Shown piece by piece: positions 1-7,482 of a DNA stretch of 39,548 bases. Each line of letters starts with the position of its first letter. Position 1 is the first letter of the stretch. Location of the stretch: contig URCS01000016.1 of the NCBI GenBank assembly GCA_900546455.1, positions 1 to 39,548 of the forward strand, read 5' to 3'. Origin of the DNA: an uncultured Collinsella sp. GTDB lineage: Bacteria; Actinomycetota; Coriobacteriia; Coriobacteriales; Coriobacteriaceae. Both the position numbers and the translations under genes were made by a program. The notes beneath the pieces are model-generated. The model saw nothing but the letters and a program-made list of their open reading frames with translations, made no database searches and was not told the origin of the DNA.

Positions 1-899
1 CTGCTCAGATGGACGGCGCTATCCTGGTCATCGCCGCTACCGACGGCCCCATGGCTCAGACCCGCGAGCACATCCTGCTCGCCCGTCAGGTCGGCGTTCC
101 CTACATCGTCGTCTTCCTGAACAAGTGCGACATGGTCGACGATGACGAGCTCATCGACCTCGTCGAGATGGAGACCCGTGAGCTCCTCTCCGAGTACGAT
201 TTCCCCGGCGACGACATCCCCGTCATCCGTGGCTCCGCTCTGGGCGCTCTCGAGGGCGACGCCAAGTGGATGGACGCCATTCGCGAGCTCATGAAGGCCG
301 TCGACGAGTACATCCCGACGCCTGCTCGTAACAACGACCTCCCGTTCCTGATGGCCGTTGAGGACGTTATGACCATCTCCGGCCGTGGTACCGTTGCTAC
401 TGGCCGTGTCGAGCGCGGTGAGCTCAAGCTCAACGAGCCCGTCGAGATCGTCGGCATCAAGGATACCCAGAACACCGTCGTTACCGGTATCGAGATGTTC
501 CGTAAGTCCATGGACTTCTGCGAGGCTGGCGACAACGTCGGTCTGCTGCTCCGCGGCATCAAGCGTGAGGACATCGAGCGCGGCCAGGTTCTCTGCAAGC
601 CCGGTTCGGTTACCCCGCACACCAAGTTCACCGGCGAGATCTACGTTCTGACCAAGGAGGAGGGCGGCCGTCACACCCCGTTCTTCGATGGTTATCGTCC
701 TCAGTTCTACTTCCGTACCACCGACGTTACCGGTACGGTCAAGCTCCCCGAGGGCACCGAGATGGCTATGCCTGGTGACCACATCACCATCGAGGGCGAC
801 CTCATCCACCCGATCGCCATGGAGGAGGGCCTGCGCTTCGCTATCCGCGAGGGTGGCCACACCGTCGGTTCGGGCATCGTCTCCACGATCATTGAGTAA
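1..899 (+). CDS. tuf: Elongation factor Tu, 3' part (5' end outside window)
   Basis: EF-Tu carries aminoacyl-tRNA to the ribosomal A site as a GTP complex. The frame is open from base 3, and about 298 residues are visible. The N-terminal P-loop and about 90 residues lie upstream of the window. The visible part begins inside the GTPase domain (AQMDGAILVIAATDGPMAQT), includes the guanine-specificity motif NKCD, and runs through domains 2 and 3 (SGRGTVATGRVERG; FRTTDVTG) to a normal C-terminus ending in STIIE. Codon use is strongly optimised, as expected for a highly expressed gene. An intrinsic terminator follows 29 bases after the stop codon, so tuf ends its transcript here. The family assignment is certain. 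Only the upstream neighbours (usually rpsL-rpsG-fusA) are unseen. Confidence 0.99.
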   Translation, partial: AQMDGAILVIAATDGPMAQTREHILLARQVGVPYIVVFLNKCDMVDDDELIDLVEMETRELLSEYDFPGDDIPVIRGSALGALEGDAKWMDAIRELMKAVDEYIPTPARNNDLPFLMAVEDVMTISGRGTVATGRVERGELKLNEPVEIVGIKDTQNTVVTGIEMFRKSMDFCEAGDNVGLLLRGIKREDIERGQVLCKPGSVTPHTKFTGEIYVLTKEEGGRHTPFFDGYRPQFYFRTTDVTGTVKLPEGTEMAMPGDHITIEGDLIHPIAMEEGLRFAIREGGHTVGSGIVSTIIE

Positions 900-927
900 A
901 TTAGCTCTTTGATATAGCTGACTTAGA

Positions 928-960
928 GAACCCGGCACTTATATGGGTGCCGGGTTCTTT
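928..960 (+). terminator. Intrinsic terminator of tuf
   Basis: A perfect 11-bp stem pairs 928-938 (GAACCCGGCAC) with 947-957 (GTGCCGGGTTC), with an 8-nt loop. It is followed by TTTTCT. The position just after the tuf stop codon fits a rho-independent terminator. Confidence 0.9.
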
Positions 961-1103
961 TCTGCAATGGATATTGAGCCGTTGCTGGTGTCGAGAGGAT
1001 CGATAATGGTCCTGGATGCACCGTCGATTAGCTCTCGATGGCTTCATTGATGTGTTCCAAATATGAATGGATCCACCGAGAACCAATTGACTCGAGGTTT
1101 TCA

Positions 1104-1133
1104 TTGACAGCACTTACGTGGAGCTGATAAAGT
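1104..1133 (+). promoter_or_regulatory. Likely sigma-A promoter for rpmG-trnW-secE-nusG
   Basis: A perfect -35 TTGACA lies at 1104-1109. A -10 of TAAAGT at 1128-1133 (18-bp spacer) or GATAAA at 1126-1131 (16 bp) follows. It lies after the tuf terminator and about 45 bases before rpmG, so it should drive the rpmG, tRNA-Trp, secE, nusG transcript. The rest of 961-1103 shows no gene. Confidence 0.6.
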
Positions 1134-1178
1134 AACAACTCGTGCCCGTACGGGGCGGAAATGAAAGGTTCAGGATAC

Positions 1179-1328
1179 ATGCGTACTCTAGTTACTCTTG
1201 CGTGCACTGAGTGCAAGCGCCGCAACTATACGACCACCAAGAACAAGTCGACCATGCCTGATCGTATGGAGATCAAGAAGTATTGCCCCTGGTGCCGTCA
1301 CCACACGCTGCACAAAGAGACTCGCTAG
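1179..1328 (+). CDS. rpmG: 50S ribosomal protein L33 (zinc-binding form)
   Basis: This 49-residue protein begins MRTLVTLACTECKRRNYTTT and matches ribosomal protein L33, which sits near the E site of the large subunit. Cysteines at 9, 12, 36 and 39 form two CxxC pairs, so this is the zinc-dependent (C+) form. The ATG at 1179 is preferred over the in-frame ATG at 1161 because the Shine-Dalgarno AAAGG at 1164-1168 is 10 bases upstream of it and the family starts MRxxVTLAC. It is the first gene of the rpmG-tRNA-Trp-secE-nusG cluster, an arrangement common in actinobacteria and Firmicutes. The gene is short and easily missed by length-filtered gene calling. Confidence 0.96.
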   Translation: MRTLVTLACTECKRRNYTTTKNKSTMPDRMEIKKYCPWCRHHTLHKETR

Positions 1329-1341
1329 TCTCTAGTCACAT

Positions 1342-1417
1342 ACGCCAGTAGTTCAATTGGTAGAGCATCGGTCTCCAAAACCGAGTGTTGAGGGTTCGAG
1401 TCCTTCCTGGCGTGCCA
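1342..1417 (+). tRNA. tRNA-Trp (CCA anticodon)
   Basis: A 76-nt cloverleaf with the 3' CCA encoded at 1415-1417. The acceptor stem pairs 1342-1348 (ACGCCAG) with 1407-1413 (CTGGCGT), and G1414 is the discriminator. The anticodon loop CTCCAAA holds CCA at 1375-1377, and the T loop shows GGTTCGAGTCC. It lies between rpmG and secE on the same strand, so it is probably processed from the polycistronic transcript. Confidence 0.97.
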
Positions 1418-1426
1418 GTCATTATT

Positions 1427-1457
1427 CCGTAAGCTCCCACTTGGGGGCTTACGGTTT
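1427..1457 (+). terminator. Hairpin between tRNA-Trp and secE (partial terminator or processing site)
   Basis: A 12-bp stem (one G-U pair) pairs 1427-1438 with 1443-1454, with loop ACTT. It is followed only by TTTACT. It probably attenuates rather than fully stops transcription into secE, because no separate secE promoter is obvious. It could also define the 3' end of the tRNA precursor. Confidence 0.6.
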
Positions 1458-1493
1458 ACTCATGTATAAGCGCATTGCGCGGAGGTAACCCAA

Positions 1494-1832
1494 ATGGCCA
1501 ACAAGAAGAACAAGAAGAAGGCTCAGCAGCCGGCACCTGCCAACAAAGCTGCCGCCAACTCCAAGGTTGAGGCCAAGAAGGCCGTTGCCAAGAAGAACGA
1601 GAAGGCTGCGAAGTCCAAGAAGAACGAGAAGCCTGGTTTCTTCGCCCGCACCAAGAAGTATTTCGCTTCGGTCAAGTCCGAGATGAAGCGTGTCACGTGG
1701 CCCGATAAGAAGGAGCTCGTGAACTACTCGGTCGTCGTTTGCGCTTCTCTGATCGTCGTCGGCGTCGTCATCGCTCTGCTCGATGCTGGCTTTGGCGAGG
1801 CTCTTGCTCTGTTCTCTGGATTGAGGGGCTAA
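1494..1832 (+). CDS. secE: Preprotein translocase subunit SecE
   Basis: SecE is the small essential clamp subunit of the SecYEG membrane channel. The 112-residue product has a very Lys/Ala-rich N-terminal arm (about residues 1-50), then the conserved amphipathic segment (FASVKSEMKRVTWPDKKELV) and one C-terminal membrane helix (about residues 83-105, VVVCASLIVVGVVIALL). This single-TM architecture is the usual form outside gamma-proteobacteria. The start is supported by GGAGG at 1481-1485, 8 bases upstream. nusG follows 3 bases after the stop codon, the near-universal secE-nusG pairing. The long basic N-terminal arm is longer than in many homologues and is presumably disordered. Confidence 0.96.
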   Translation: MANKKNKKKAQQPAPANKAAANSKVEAKKAVAKKNEKAAKSKKNEKPGFFARTKKYFASVKSEMKRVTWPDKKELVNYSVVVCASLIVVGVVIALLDAGFGEALALFSGLRG

Positions 1833-1835
1833 ACC

Positions 1836-2372
1836 ATGTCTAAGCGTTGGTACGTCGTTCACACTTACTCTGGATACGAGAACCGTGTTAAGTCCGATCT
1901 CGAGCATCGAATCGAGACTATGGGCATGCAGGACCGTATCTTTGATATCGAGATTCCTATGGAGCGTGTCACCGAGATTAAAGAGGGTGGCAAGCGTGAG
2001 ACCAAGGATTCCAAGATTTTCCCGGGTTATGTCCTTGTCCGCATGGAGATGGATGATGATGCTTGGACGTGTGTTCGTAACACGCCTGGCGTCACCGGTT
2101 TCCTAGGCGGCAACGGCAAGCCCGCTCCGCTTTCCCGCGACGAGTACAACAAGATGACTCGTCGTCCCGGTAAGGGCGATTCGCCCAAGCGCACCTCGGT
2201 TGATATTGAGGTCGGTACGTCCGTCCGCGTCACCGATGGCCCGCTTACCGACTTTGATGGCAAGGTCTCCGAGGTTAACACCGAGGCTGGCAAGCTCAAG
2301 GTCACGCTGATGATCTTTGGCCGCGAGACGCCGGTCGAGCTCGACTTTAACCAGGTCGCTGTCATCGCTTAA
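1836..2372 (+). CDS. nusG: Transcription termination/antitermination factor NusG
   Basis: NusG binds the RNA polymerase clamp, influences pausing and links transcription to Rho or to ribosomes. The 178-residue product starts MSKRWYVVHTYSGYENRVKS, the classic NGN-domain opening. The RNAP-contacting region FPGYVLVRMEMDDDAW follows, then the C-terminal KOW domain (about residues 125-155, VRVTDGPLTDFDGKVSEVN). Length and layout are normal. It starts 3 bases after secE. The 120-bp gap to rplK contains no obvious terminator, so read-through into the L11 operon is possible. Confidence 0.97.
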   Translation: MSKRWYVVHTYSGYENRVKSDLEHRIETMGMQDRIFDIEIPMERVTEIKEGGKRETKDSKIFPGYVLVRMEMDDDAWTCVRNTPGVTGFLGGNGKPAPLSRDEYNKMTRRPGKGDSPKRTSVDIEVGTSVRVTDGPLTDFDGKVSEVNTEAGKLKVTLMIFGRETPVELDFNQVAVIA

Positions 2373-2492
2373 GTTTTCGTCCGTTCGCGCGAGCGTGCTT
2401 CTTCTGTGACTGCTCATCTCAGGAGTGCTTCTAACACGTGCGTGCTTACGATATAGCAAGTACTTCACACTCGTGATTCGAAAGGAATGACC

Positions 2493-2921
2493 ATGGCTGA
2501 GAAGAAGGTTGCCAACGTCATTAAGCTCCAGATTCCTGCTGGTGCAGCAAACCCCGCTCCTCCCGTCGGCCCCGCCCTGGGCGCTGCTGGCGTGAACATC
2601 ATGCAGTTCTGCCAGGCCTTTAACGCCGAGACGCAGGACAAGAAGGGTGACATCATCCCCGTTGAGATCTCTGTCTACGAGGACAAGTCCTTCTCCTTCA
2701 TCACCAAGACCCCGCCGGCGGCTCACCTTATCAAGAAGGAGCTGAACCTCAAGTCTGGTTCCGCTAAGCCCCAGGCTGACAAGGTTGGTCAGCTCTCCCA
2801 GGAGCAGCTCACCAAGATCGCCGAGATCAAGATGCCGGACCTCAATGCCAACGACATTGACGCCGCCAAGAAGATCATCGCCGGTACCGCCCGTTCCATG
2901 GGCGTCACCATCGCTGAGTAG
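2493..2921 (+). CDS. rplK: 50S ribosomal protein L11
   Basis: L11 binds the GTPase-associated centre of 23S rRNA and is needed for stringent-response signalling through RelA-type enzymes. The 142-residue protein (MAEKKVANVIKLQIPAGAAN) has the proline-rich N-domain and the C-terminal rRNA-binding domain ending in ARSMGVTIAE. The ATG at 2493 is chosen over the in-frame ATG at 2487 because the Shine-Dalgarno AAAGGA at 2481-2486 directly abuts 2487 but is correctly spaced (6 bases) from 2493. It is cotranscribed with rplA, with an L1-binding-like leader between the two genes. Confidence 0.96.
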   Translation: MAEKKVANVIKLQIPAGAANPAPPVGPALGAAGVNIMQFCQAFNAETQDKKGDIIPVEISVYEDKSFSFITKTPPAAHLIKKELNLKSGSAKPQADKVGQLSQEQLTKIAEIKMPDLNANDIDAAKKIIAGTARSMGVTIAE

Positions 2922-2995
2922 CGATTTCTTATGGTAACGGCGGGTGCTCCGACCGGGGCGCCCGTTAAATGTGTGCAATAGGGCACACGATACGA

Positions 2996-3025
2996 TGTGG
3001 GAGGGCTCACGCCCGTTTAACCACA
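2996..3025 (+). promoter_or_regulatory. L1-binding leader (autogenous operator) upstream of rplA
   Basis: The RNA folds as TGTGG (2996-3000)/CCACA (3021-3025) around an asymmetric loop, GA on one side and GTTTAA on the other. An inner stem GGGC (3003-3006)/GCCC (3011-3014) is capped by TCAC. The strand GTGGGAG copies the L1-binding site of 23S rRNA. The same arrangement occurs as an L1 autoregulatory site in rplA leaders of Gram-positive bacteria (from memory of the family). It ends directly at the rplA Shine-Dalgarno (3025-3030), so L1 binding would block ribosome access. A second hairpin (about 2971-2989, GTGTGC/GCACAC) lies just upstream. Confidence 0.7.
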
Positions 3026-3038
3026 GGAGGTAATGCAC

Positions 3039-3746
3039 ATGGCTAAGCATGGTAAGAGCTATAACGCCGCTGCCGAGAAGATCGACCGCGCCACGCTCTA
3101 CACCCCCCTTCAGGCTGCCAAGCTCATCAAGGAGCTCGACACCGCCAAGTTCGACGAGACCGTCGAGGCTCACTTCCGTTTGGGCATCGATACTCGTAAG
3201 GCTGACCAGAACATCCGTGGTTCCATCTCCCTGCCCCACGGCACCGGCAAGACCGTTCGTGTTGCCGTCTTCGCCGAGGGCGAGAAGGCCCGTGAGGCTG
3301 AGGCTGCCGGCGCCGACATCATCGGTTCCGACGAGCTCGTCGCCCAGATTCAGAAGGGCGAGATCAACTTCGACGCCGCTATCGCTACGCCGAACATGAT
3401 GGCCAAGGTTGGCCGCATCGGTAAGATCCTTGGTCCCCGTGGCCTCATGCCGAACCCCAAGCTCGGCACCGTGACCATGGACGTCGCCAAGATGGTCTCC
3501 GAGCTCAAGGCTGGCCGCGTTGAGTACCGCGCCGACCGCTACGGCATCTGCCACGTGCCCCTGGGCAAGAAGTCCTTCTCTGAGCAGCAGCTCGTCGAGA
3601 ACTACGCTGCCCTGTACACCGAGATTCTGCGCGTCAAGCCCTCTTCTGCTAAGGGCAAGTACGTCAAGTCCATCTCCGTGTCTTCCACCATGGGCCCTGG
3701 CGTCAAGGTCGATCCCGCTGTCCAGCGTGACTTCCTGGCTGAGTAA
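3039..3746 (+). CDS. rplA: 50S ribosomal protein L1
   Basis: L1 forms the mobile L1 stalk that helps move deacylated tRNA out of the E site, and it represses its own operon by binding mRNA. The 235-residue protein begins MAKHGKSYNAAAEKID and carries the family signature KVGRIGKILGPRGLMPNPK in its middle. Length is typical. The ATG at 3039 is preferred over 3033 because AGGAGG (3025-3030) is 8 bases away rather than 2. An L1-operator-like RNA precedes it and a very strong terminator follows, so it ends the rplKA transcript. In many bacteria rplJL and rpoBC follow directly; here they lie 23 kb away. Confidence 0.97.
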   Translation: MAKHGKSYNAAAEKIDRATLYTPLQAAKLIKELDTAKFDETVEAHFRLGIDTRKADQNIRGSISLPHGTGKTVRVAVFAEGEKAREAEAAGADIIGSDELVAQIQKGEINFDAAIATPNMMAKVGRIGKILGPRGLMPNPKLGTVTMDVAKMVSELKAGRVEYRADRYGICHVPLGKKSFSEQQLVENYAALYTEILRVKPSSAKGKYVKSISVSSTMGPGVKVDPAVQRDFLAE

Positions 3747-3782
3747 CTGCTAGTTACTGCCTGAGTACAGCAAGCATTGCTA

Positions 3783-3821
3783 AAGAAACCCGGTTCTGCC
3801 TTGTGCAGGACCGGGTTTCTT
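3783..3821 (+). terminator. Strong terminator after rplA
   Basis: A 17-bp stem with a single G-U pair (3783-3799 with 3805-3821) and a 5-nt loop CTTGT. The descending arm is T-rich (GGGTTTCTT). It separates the plus-strand ribosomal protein operon from the minus-strand genes that follow. Confidence 0.9.
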
Positions 3822-3837
3822 GCTATCGCGTCAAAAG

Positions 3838-3870
3838 CACCATAAAGGGGACAGTGTCCCCTTTATGGTG
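3838..3870. repeat. 33-bp palindrome abutting a stop codon (REP-like)
   Basis: A perfect 16-bp inverted repeat with a 1-base centre: CACCATAAAGGGGACA (3838-3853) and its reverse complement (3855-3870). The stop codon of the minus-strand metallophosphoesterase lies one base beyond it. It shares the GTCCC core and position with other palindromes in this window (6550, 11022, 11077, 18696, 37586, 39409). Confidence 0.75.
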
Positions 3871-3871
3871 G

Positions 3872-4582
3872 TTACCAGGGTGTTCTGGCTGTTGAAGACT
3901 CGATGGCTTCGTGGCGTTTGAGCTCGCGGCGCATGGTTTGTGAGTTGAGCCAAGCTGCTTGCCAGCCGCGGATGGGGTAGTGCGTCTGGTCGAGCTCAAA
4001 CTGCGTATAGCCGCAGGCGTTGATGATCGTCGTTCCACACACATGCTGACGCTCGCGCTGAAAATCGCAACCGTAGCTTTGGTGCACATGCCCGTGCACC
4101 ATGTAGTCGGGATTCCAGGATTCGAGTGCTGTGTTAAAACACTCGAATCCTCGATGCGGCAGATCGTCCAGATCACCCATACCGGCGGCGGGTGCATGGG
4201 TAAGCAGAATGTCGCACCCGCCGACCATCCTAACCTTACGCGACAGCTTACGCATGCGCTTGGACATCTCGCGTTCGGTGTACATGTTGGCGCCGTCGCG
4301 ATAACGCATGGACCCGCCAAGGCCCGCAATGCGAATCCCTCGGTACGTGTACACGCTGTCCTCTACGCAGATACATCCACCCGGTGCATGACGTGCGTAG
4401 CGGTCATCGTGATTGCCGCGCACGTAGATGAGCGGTTTGTTGATGACCGTAACCAAAAACTCAAGATAGTCCGGGTCCAGATCGCCGGCGGACAAAATCA
4501 GGTCGACGCCCTCAAAGCGTTCCTTGCGAAAGCACTCCCAAAGGCATCGTTCTTCGGTATCGGCTATGGCAAGGATTTTCAT
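3872..4582 (-). CDS. Calcineurin-like metallophosphoesterase
   Basis: A cytoplasmic protein of 236 residues with the metallophosphoesterase core. D8 starts the first motif (IADTEE, where DxH is usual, so the His ligand is replaced by Glu). The core continues with GD at 33-34, GNHD at 56-59, a THAP motif with H129, and GHVH at 164-167. These are the two-metal ligands of the family, and the substrate cannot be read from sequence. The ATG overlaps the stop codon of the upstream BMP/ParB-like gene by four bases (ATGA), so the two are translationally coupled and probably act in one process. The stop codon touches a palindromic repeat. No signal peptide is seen. Confidence 0.85.
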   Translation of the reverse strand: MKILAIADTEERCLWECFRKERFEGVDLILSAGDLDPDYLEFLVTVINKPLIYVRGNHDDRYARHAPGGCICVEDSVYTYRGIRIAGLGGSMRYRDGANMYTEREMSKRMRKLSRKVRMVGGCDILLTHAPAAGMGDLDDLPHRGFECFNTALESWNPDYMVHGHVHQSYGCDFQRERQHVCGTTIINACGYTQFELDQTHYPIRGWQAAWLNSQTMRRELKRHEAIESSTARTPW

Positions 4583-6495
4583 AGGGCAGGGACTTTCGGC
4601 TCATCGTCGAGCTGCGGAATGGTGCCTACCACGTTATCCGCCAGCCAATTCATCTCGACAATCTGCGTGCTCGGCAGCGGAGGGAAGCCTTCGATCTGTA
4701 CCACGCCGTTCTGACTGTGGAGCTCGCCGCCAAAGGGGTTGATGGATCCCTCGACAATGCCGTTGCGGAGCAACTGCACGAGTTTGCGCGTCTGGTAGGG
4801 TAGGCCCGGAGCGTAACGGATGTCGATAACGCCGGAGCTCATGCCGTACCAGTAGTTGACGGCGCGCACTTGGTTGTCATCGCTGGTCTCGTCCCACGTG
4901 CCGTGCAGAAGGCTGCGAACGATGAGCTCGTAGTAACGGCCCCAGTTCCATACCGGCATGGCGATGCCGGTAACCTTGCCATCGACCAGGCGGTGGAGTC
5001 CGTAGGCCGTAGGGTCTTCGAGCGACTTTGACATGTCAGCGCCGGTCATGACGCTCACGCCTTCGCGGCACATGGCCTCGGCGAGACCGCCGGCGGGCAC
5101 ATCGCCCCAGGTGAGGATAATTTGCGCGCGGGGGTCGAGCAGCGAGGCACCGATGGCAAAGGCATTGATCTCGCTGAGCGCGCCGGATGCGAAGACCGAC
5201 GCGTGGTAGCCGATGCGATGGTTGTCCGCCATGCTGGCGGCAAGGGCGCCCAGGAGGAACTTGGCCTCGTACATCTTGCCAAAGTACGAACGGACGCTTT
5301 GGTGGGGAAGGCCGATAGAGCAGTTAAGGAACCGAACCTGGGGATACTCAACGGCAGCTCTGAGCGTGTATTCCATCAGGCGGTGCGAGGTCGAGAAGAT
5401 GACGTTGTCTCCATGTTTGACAGCCGTTTCCACGGCGGCGTAGAACACGTCCGGATCGTGACAGTCTTCGAACGCCTCGGTGCGCACGATACCGTCAAAG
5501 TGCTCATCGAGATACTGACGTCCTTGGTCGTGCAGACTGTCCCAGCTCGACGCCGCACAGGGGAACTCATGGATAAAGGCGATACGCAGGGGGTTGGCCG
5601 CCGAATAGACAGTCTTGCCCATAAAGAAGTTGAGCACGCCGGAGGTGGACTTGGCGGGCGACTCCTCCTCATCGACGCTCGGCGCTTCGACAAGATCGAC
5701 CTTGTCCTCGTCGTTTTTGCCGGCAATGACCAGCTCGCGCCAAATCTTGCACAGGCGGTTTACGACGATATCCGTCGGCGTATCCAGCAGGCGGTCCTGG
5801 TTGTACACATTGAGGTAGACGAGCATGGCGTCGGCGGGCGTAATGTCCAGGTGGTCGCCGCCTGCGCGAAGGTAGGCGCGCTTAAAGAGCAGGAAGGTGT
5901 GGCGCAGGTAGTCGACCTTTTTCTGCGGCCATTTTTCGATAAGGTTCCGACCGAGCATCTTGGCGAGCGTCTCGTAGCTTCCCTCACGCGAGAACTTGAT
6001 TTCGTATAGGGGGCAGACGCGCCAAAACGCGCAGAATTCACCGTACAGGCGGCTTTCGACGGAATCCCATGTGCCGGGGTAGAGACGGGTGACCCTGGCC
6101 GAAACCGTTGGAGCGTCCAGGAATTTGAGGACACTGACGCGTTTGTTGCCTTCCTGGACATAGAACCGATGCATGAACTCGGTGACGATGATGGGATCGC
6201 GATAGCCCTCGGTTACCTGGATGTCGTAGAGGTTGGACCACTTGCGGGCGAACTCAGTGTTAAACGGCAGCAGGGGCATAAAGTTGCATGAAAAGGCGGA
6301 CTGACGGCCTTTGGTGACTGTGCCGACGACCATTTCGAGCGGAATATCCCTTAGGCCGACATTCTCTCGCTGACCTAAGGGGAGCTGGGCAAAGAGGCTG
6401 TCGAGGTCCGTAAGGTACGGGTGCTCGCTTTGGCTGATGGCGCGACGGCGTCCCTGCTCGCCGCGCTTGCGTGCTTGACGATAGGCCTCTTCCAT
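4579..6495 (-). CDS. ParB-like / BMP-family fusion protein, cytoplasmic
   Basis: A 638-residue protein with two recognisable parts. The N-terminal third has a ParB/sulfiredoxin-like segment (about residues 50-130), including FYVQEGNKRVSVLKFL, which resembles the ParB nucleotide-binding GNRR-type motif. The C-terminal half (about residues 300-600) resembles BMP/Med substrate-binding lipoproteins (PF02608), for example SYFGKMYEAKFLLGALAASM. Unlike true binding proteins it has no signal peptide or lipobox, so the ligand-binding fold is cytoplasmic. This suggests sensing of a nucleoside-like ligand rather than transport. AAGGGAG sits 7 bases before the ATG. The four-base overlap with the phosphoesterase gene implies coupled expression. 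Similar fusions are known to me from gut Firmicutes and Coriobacteria only as uncharacterised proteins. Confidence 0.75.
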   Translation of the reverse strand: MEEAYRQARKRGEQGRRRAISQSEHPYLTDLDSLFAQLPLGQRENVGLRDIPLEMVVGTVTKGRQSAFSCNFMPLLPFNTEFARKWSNLYDIQVTEGYRDPIIVTEFMHRFYVQEGNKRVSVLKFLDAPTVSARVTRLYPGTWDSVESRLYGEFCAFWRVCPLYEIKFSREGSYETLAKMLGRNLIEKWPQKKVDYLRHTFLLFKRAYLRAGGDHLDITPADAMLVYLNVYNQDRLLDTPTDIVVNRLCKIWRELVIAGKNDEDKVDLVEAPSVDEEESPAKSTSGVLNFFMGKTVYSAANPLRIAFIHEFPCAASSWDSLHDQGRQYLDEHFDGIVRTEAFEDCHDPDVFYAAVETAVKHGDNVIFSTSHRLMEYTLRAAVEYPQVRFLNCSIGLPHQSVRSYFGKMYEAKFLLGALAASMADNHRIGYHASVFASGALSEINAFAIGASLLDPRAQIILTWGDVPAGGLAEAMCREGVSVMTGADMSKSLEDPTAYGLHRLVDGKVTGIAMPVWNWGRYYELIVRSLLHGTWDETSDDNQVRAVNYWYGMSSGVIDIRYAPGLPYQTRKLVQLLRNGIVEGSINPFGGELHSQNGVVQIEGFPPLPSTQIVEMNWLADNVVGTIPQLDDEPKVPAL

Positions 6496-6549
6496 GATGT
6501 TGCTCCCTTAGTCGTTTAAACAACTATATGAACCATGGTACCACGAATG

Positions 6550-6588
6550 AAAACCACCACAAAGGTGCCTGTCCCTTTTTGGCGGGTT
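6550..6588. repeat. REP-like palindrome at the mscS stop codon (diverged copy)
   Basis: AAAACCACCAC...GTGCCTGTCCCTTTTTGGCGGGTT is a diverged copy of the 41-bp element at 11077-11117. Its last two bases are the first two plus-strand bases of the mscS stop codon (TTA at 6587-6589). It lies between the minus-strand mscS and BMP/ParB-like genes and probably acts as a weak terminator. Confidence 0.65.
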
Positions 6589-7354
6589 AGGCGATGATGG
6601 GGGCGATGGCACGGATGCAGGCGTCGGCTGCCGTGAAAGTAGTGCTGTCGTCGCTGACGATAAAGATGATCTTTCCTTTGATGCCAAAGTCGCCGATTTC
6701 GCTAAAGAGTACGTAGGGCTCCTTGTCAAAGCCCGAGATGGGAAGCACGGCGGCCTTGGTGGCGCTGGTCAGCTCGTCTGCCAGCACGTCAAGGGAAGCC
6801 CACTTGGACGTGTCCTTTACGGCAACGGGCACGGCCACGCGCCCAAAGGGCATCAAATGCACGAGTGTGTTCTTGGAAATGTTGGAGTTGGGCACAATGA
6901 TGGTCTGTCCACAGGCATCCTCAATCGTTGTATGGCGCCAAGTGATGTCTTGGACCACGCCGGATACGCCGCCGACCTCGATATTGTCGCCGGGCTTGAT
7001 GATGCCCATAAAGGTCACCTGCATGCCGCCGATAAGGTTTGACAGCGTGTCCTGAAAGCCGAGCGAAATGGCGATGCCGCCGACGCCAAGAGCGGCAACG
7101 AGGGCGTTTGCGTTAATGCCAAAGCAGTTGTCGAGGATAAAGCTGCCGCCGATCATCCAGATGACGGCCCGCGCGATGTTGATGAAGATACTCGATGCCG
7201 GAAGCGGGTTATCGTCTCGGTTAAGCAGATGGTTCAGGGTCTTGGATACGACCTTGGCGGCGACGGCGGTGCCTATCGCCAAGATGACGGCCCAGATGAT
7301 GTTGTGGACCCACCGTTGCTCAAAGAAATGAAGAATCGGCTCAAACAATTCCAT
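6587..7354 (-). CDS. mscS: Small-conductance mechanosensitive channel (MscS family)
   Basis: MscS channels open under membrane tension to release solutes in osmotic downshock. The 255-residue protein starts MELFEPILHFFEQRW. It has three predicted membrane helices, a glycine/alanine-rich pore helix region (VAALGVGGIAISLGFQDTLSNLIGG) and the conserved beta-domain stretch (IKPGDNIEVGGVSGVVQDITWRHTTI...IIVPNSNI). The ATG at 7354 is preferred over upstream in-frame starts because AGGAGG (plus-strand 7365-7370) lies 10 bases before it and the family N-terminus begins there. Length is close to E. coli MscS. A terminator hairpin lies upstream (7399-7431), so the gene needs its own promoter, which I could not identify clearly. 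Confidence 0.92.
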   Translation of the reverse strand: MELFEPILHFFEQRWVHNIIWAVILAIGTAVAAKVVSKTLNHLLNRDDNPLPASSIFINIARAVIWMIGGSFILDNCFGINANALVAALGVGGIAISLGFQDTLSNLIGGMQVTFMGIIKPGDNIEVGGVSGVVQDITWRHTTIEDACGQTIIVPNSNISKNTLVHLMPFGRVAVPVAVKDTSKWASLDVLADELTSATKAAVLPISGFDKEPYVLFSEIGDFGIKGKIIFIVSDDSTTFTAADACIRAIAPIIA

Positions 7355-7398
7355 GTAGGGAAAACCTCCTAATGATCGTCCAACCATGATACCCACCA

Positions 7399-7431
7399 AG
7401 AAGCCCGTCCGATCACATCGGACGGGCTTCT
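7399..7431 (-). terminator. Terminator downstream of the 5'-nucleotidase gene
   Basis: A 14-bp-plus stem, GAAGCCCGTCCGAT (7400-7413) against ATCGGACGGGCTTC (7417-7430), ending in CTTCTTGG on the minus strand. It lies between the nucleotidase stop codon (7483) and the mscS start, and probably ends leftward transcripts of the former. Confidence 0.75.
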
Positions 7432-7482
7432 GTGCTCGATATAAGGTTTACGCGGCGGGGCTGTAAGGCCCGGCGGTGTAGC

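Noticed and set aside
2103..3554. 483-codon frame antisense to nusG, rplK and rplA
   Set aside because: It crosses three certain ribosomal and transcription genes and their regulatory RNA.
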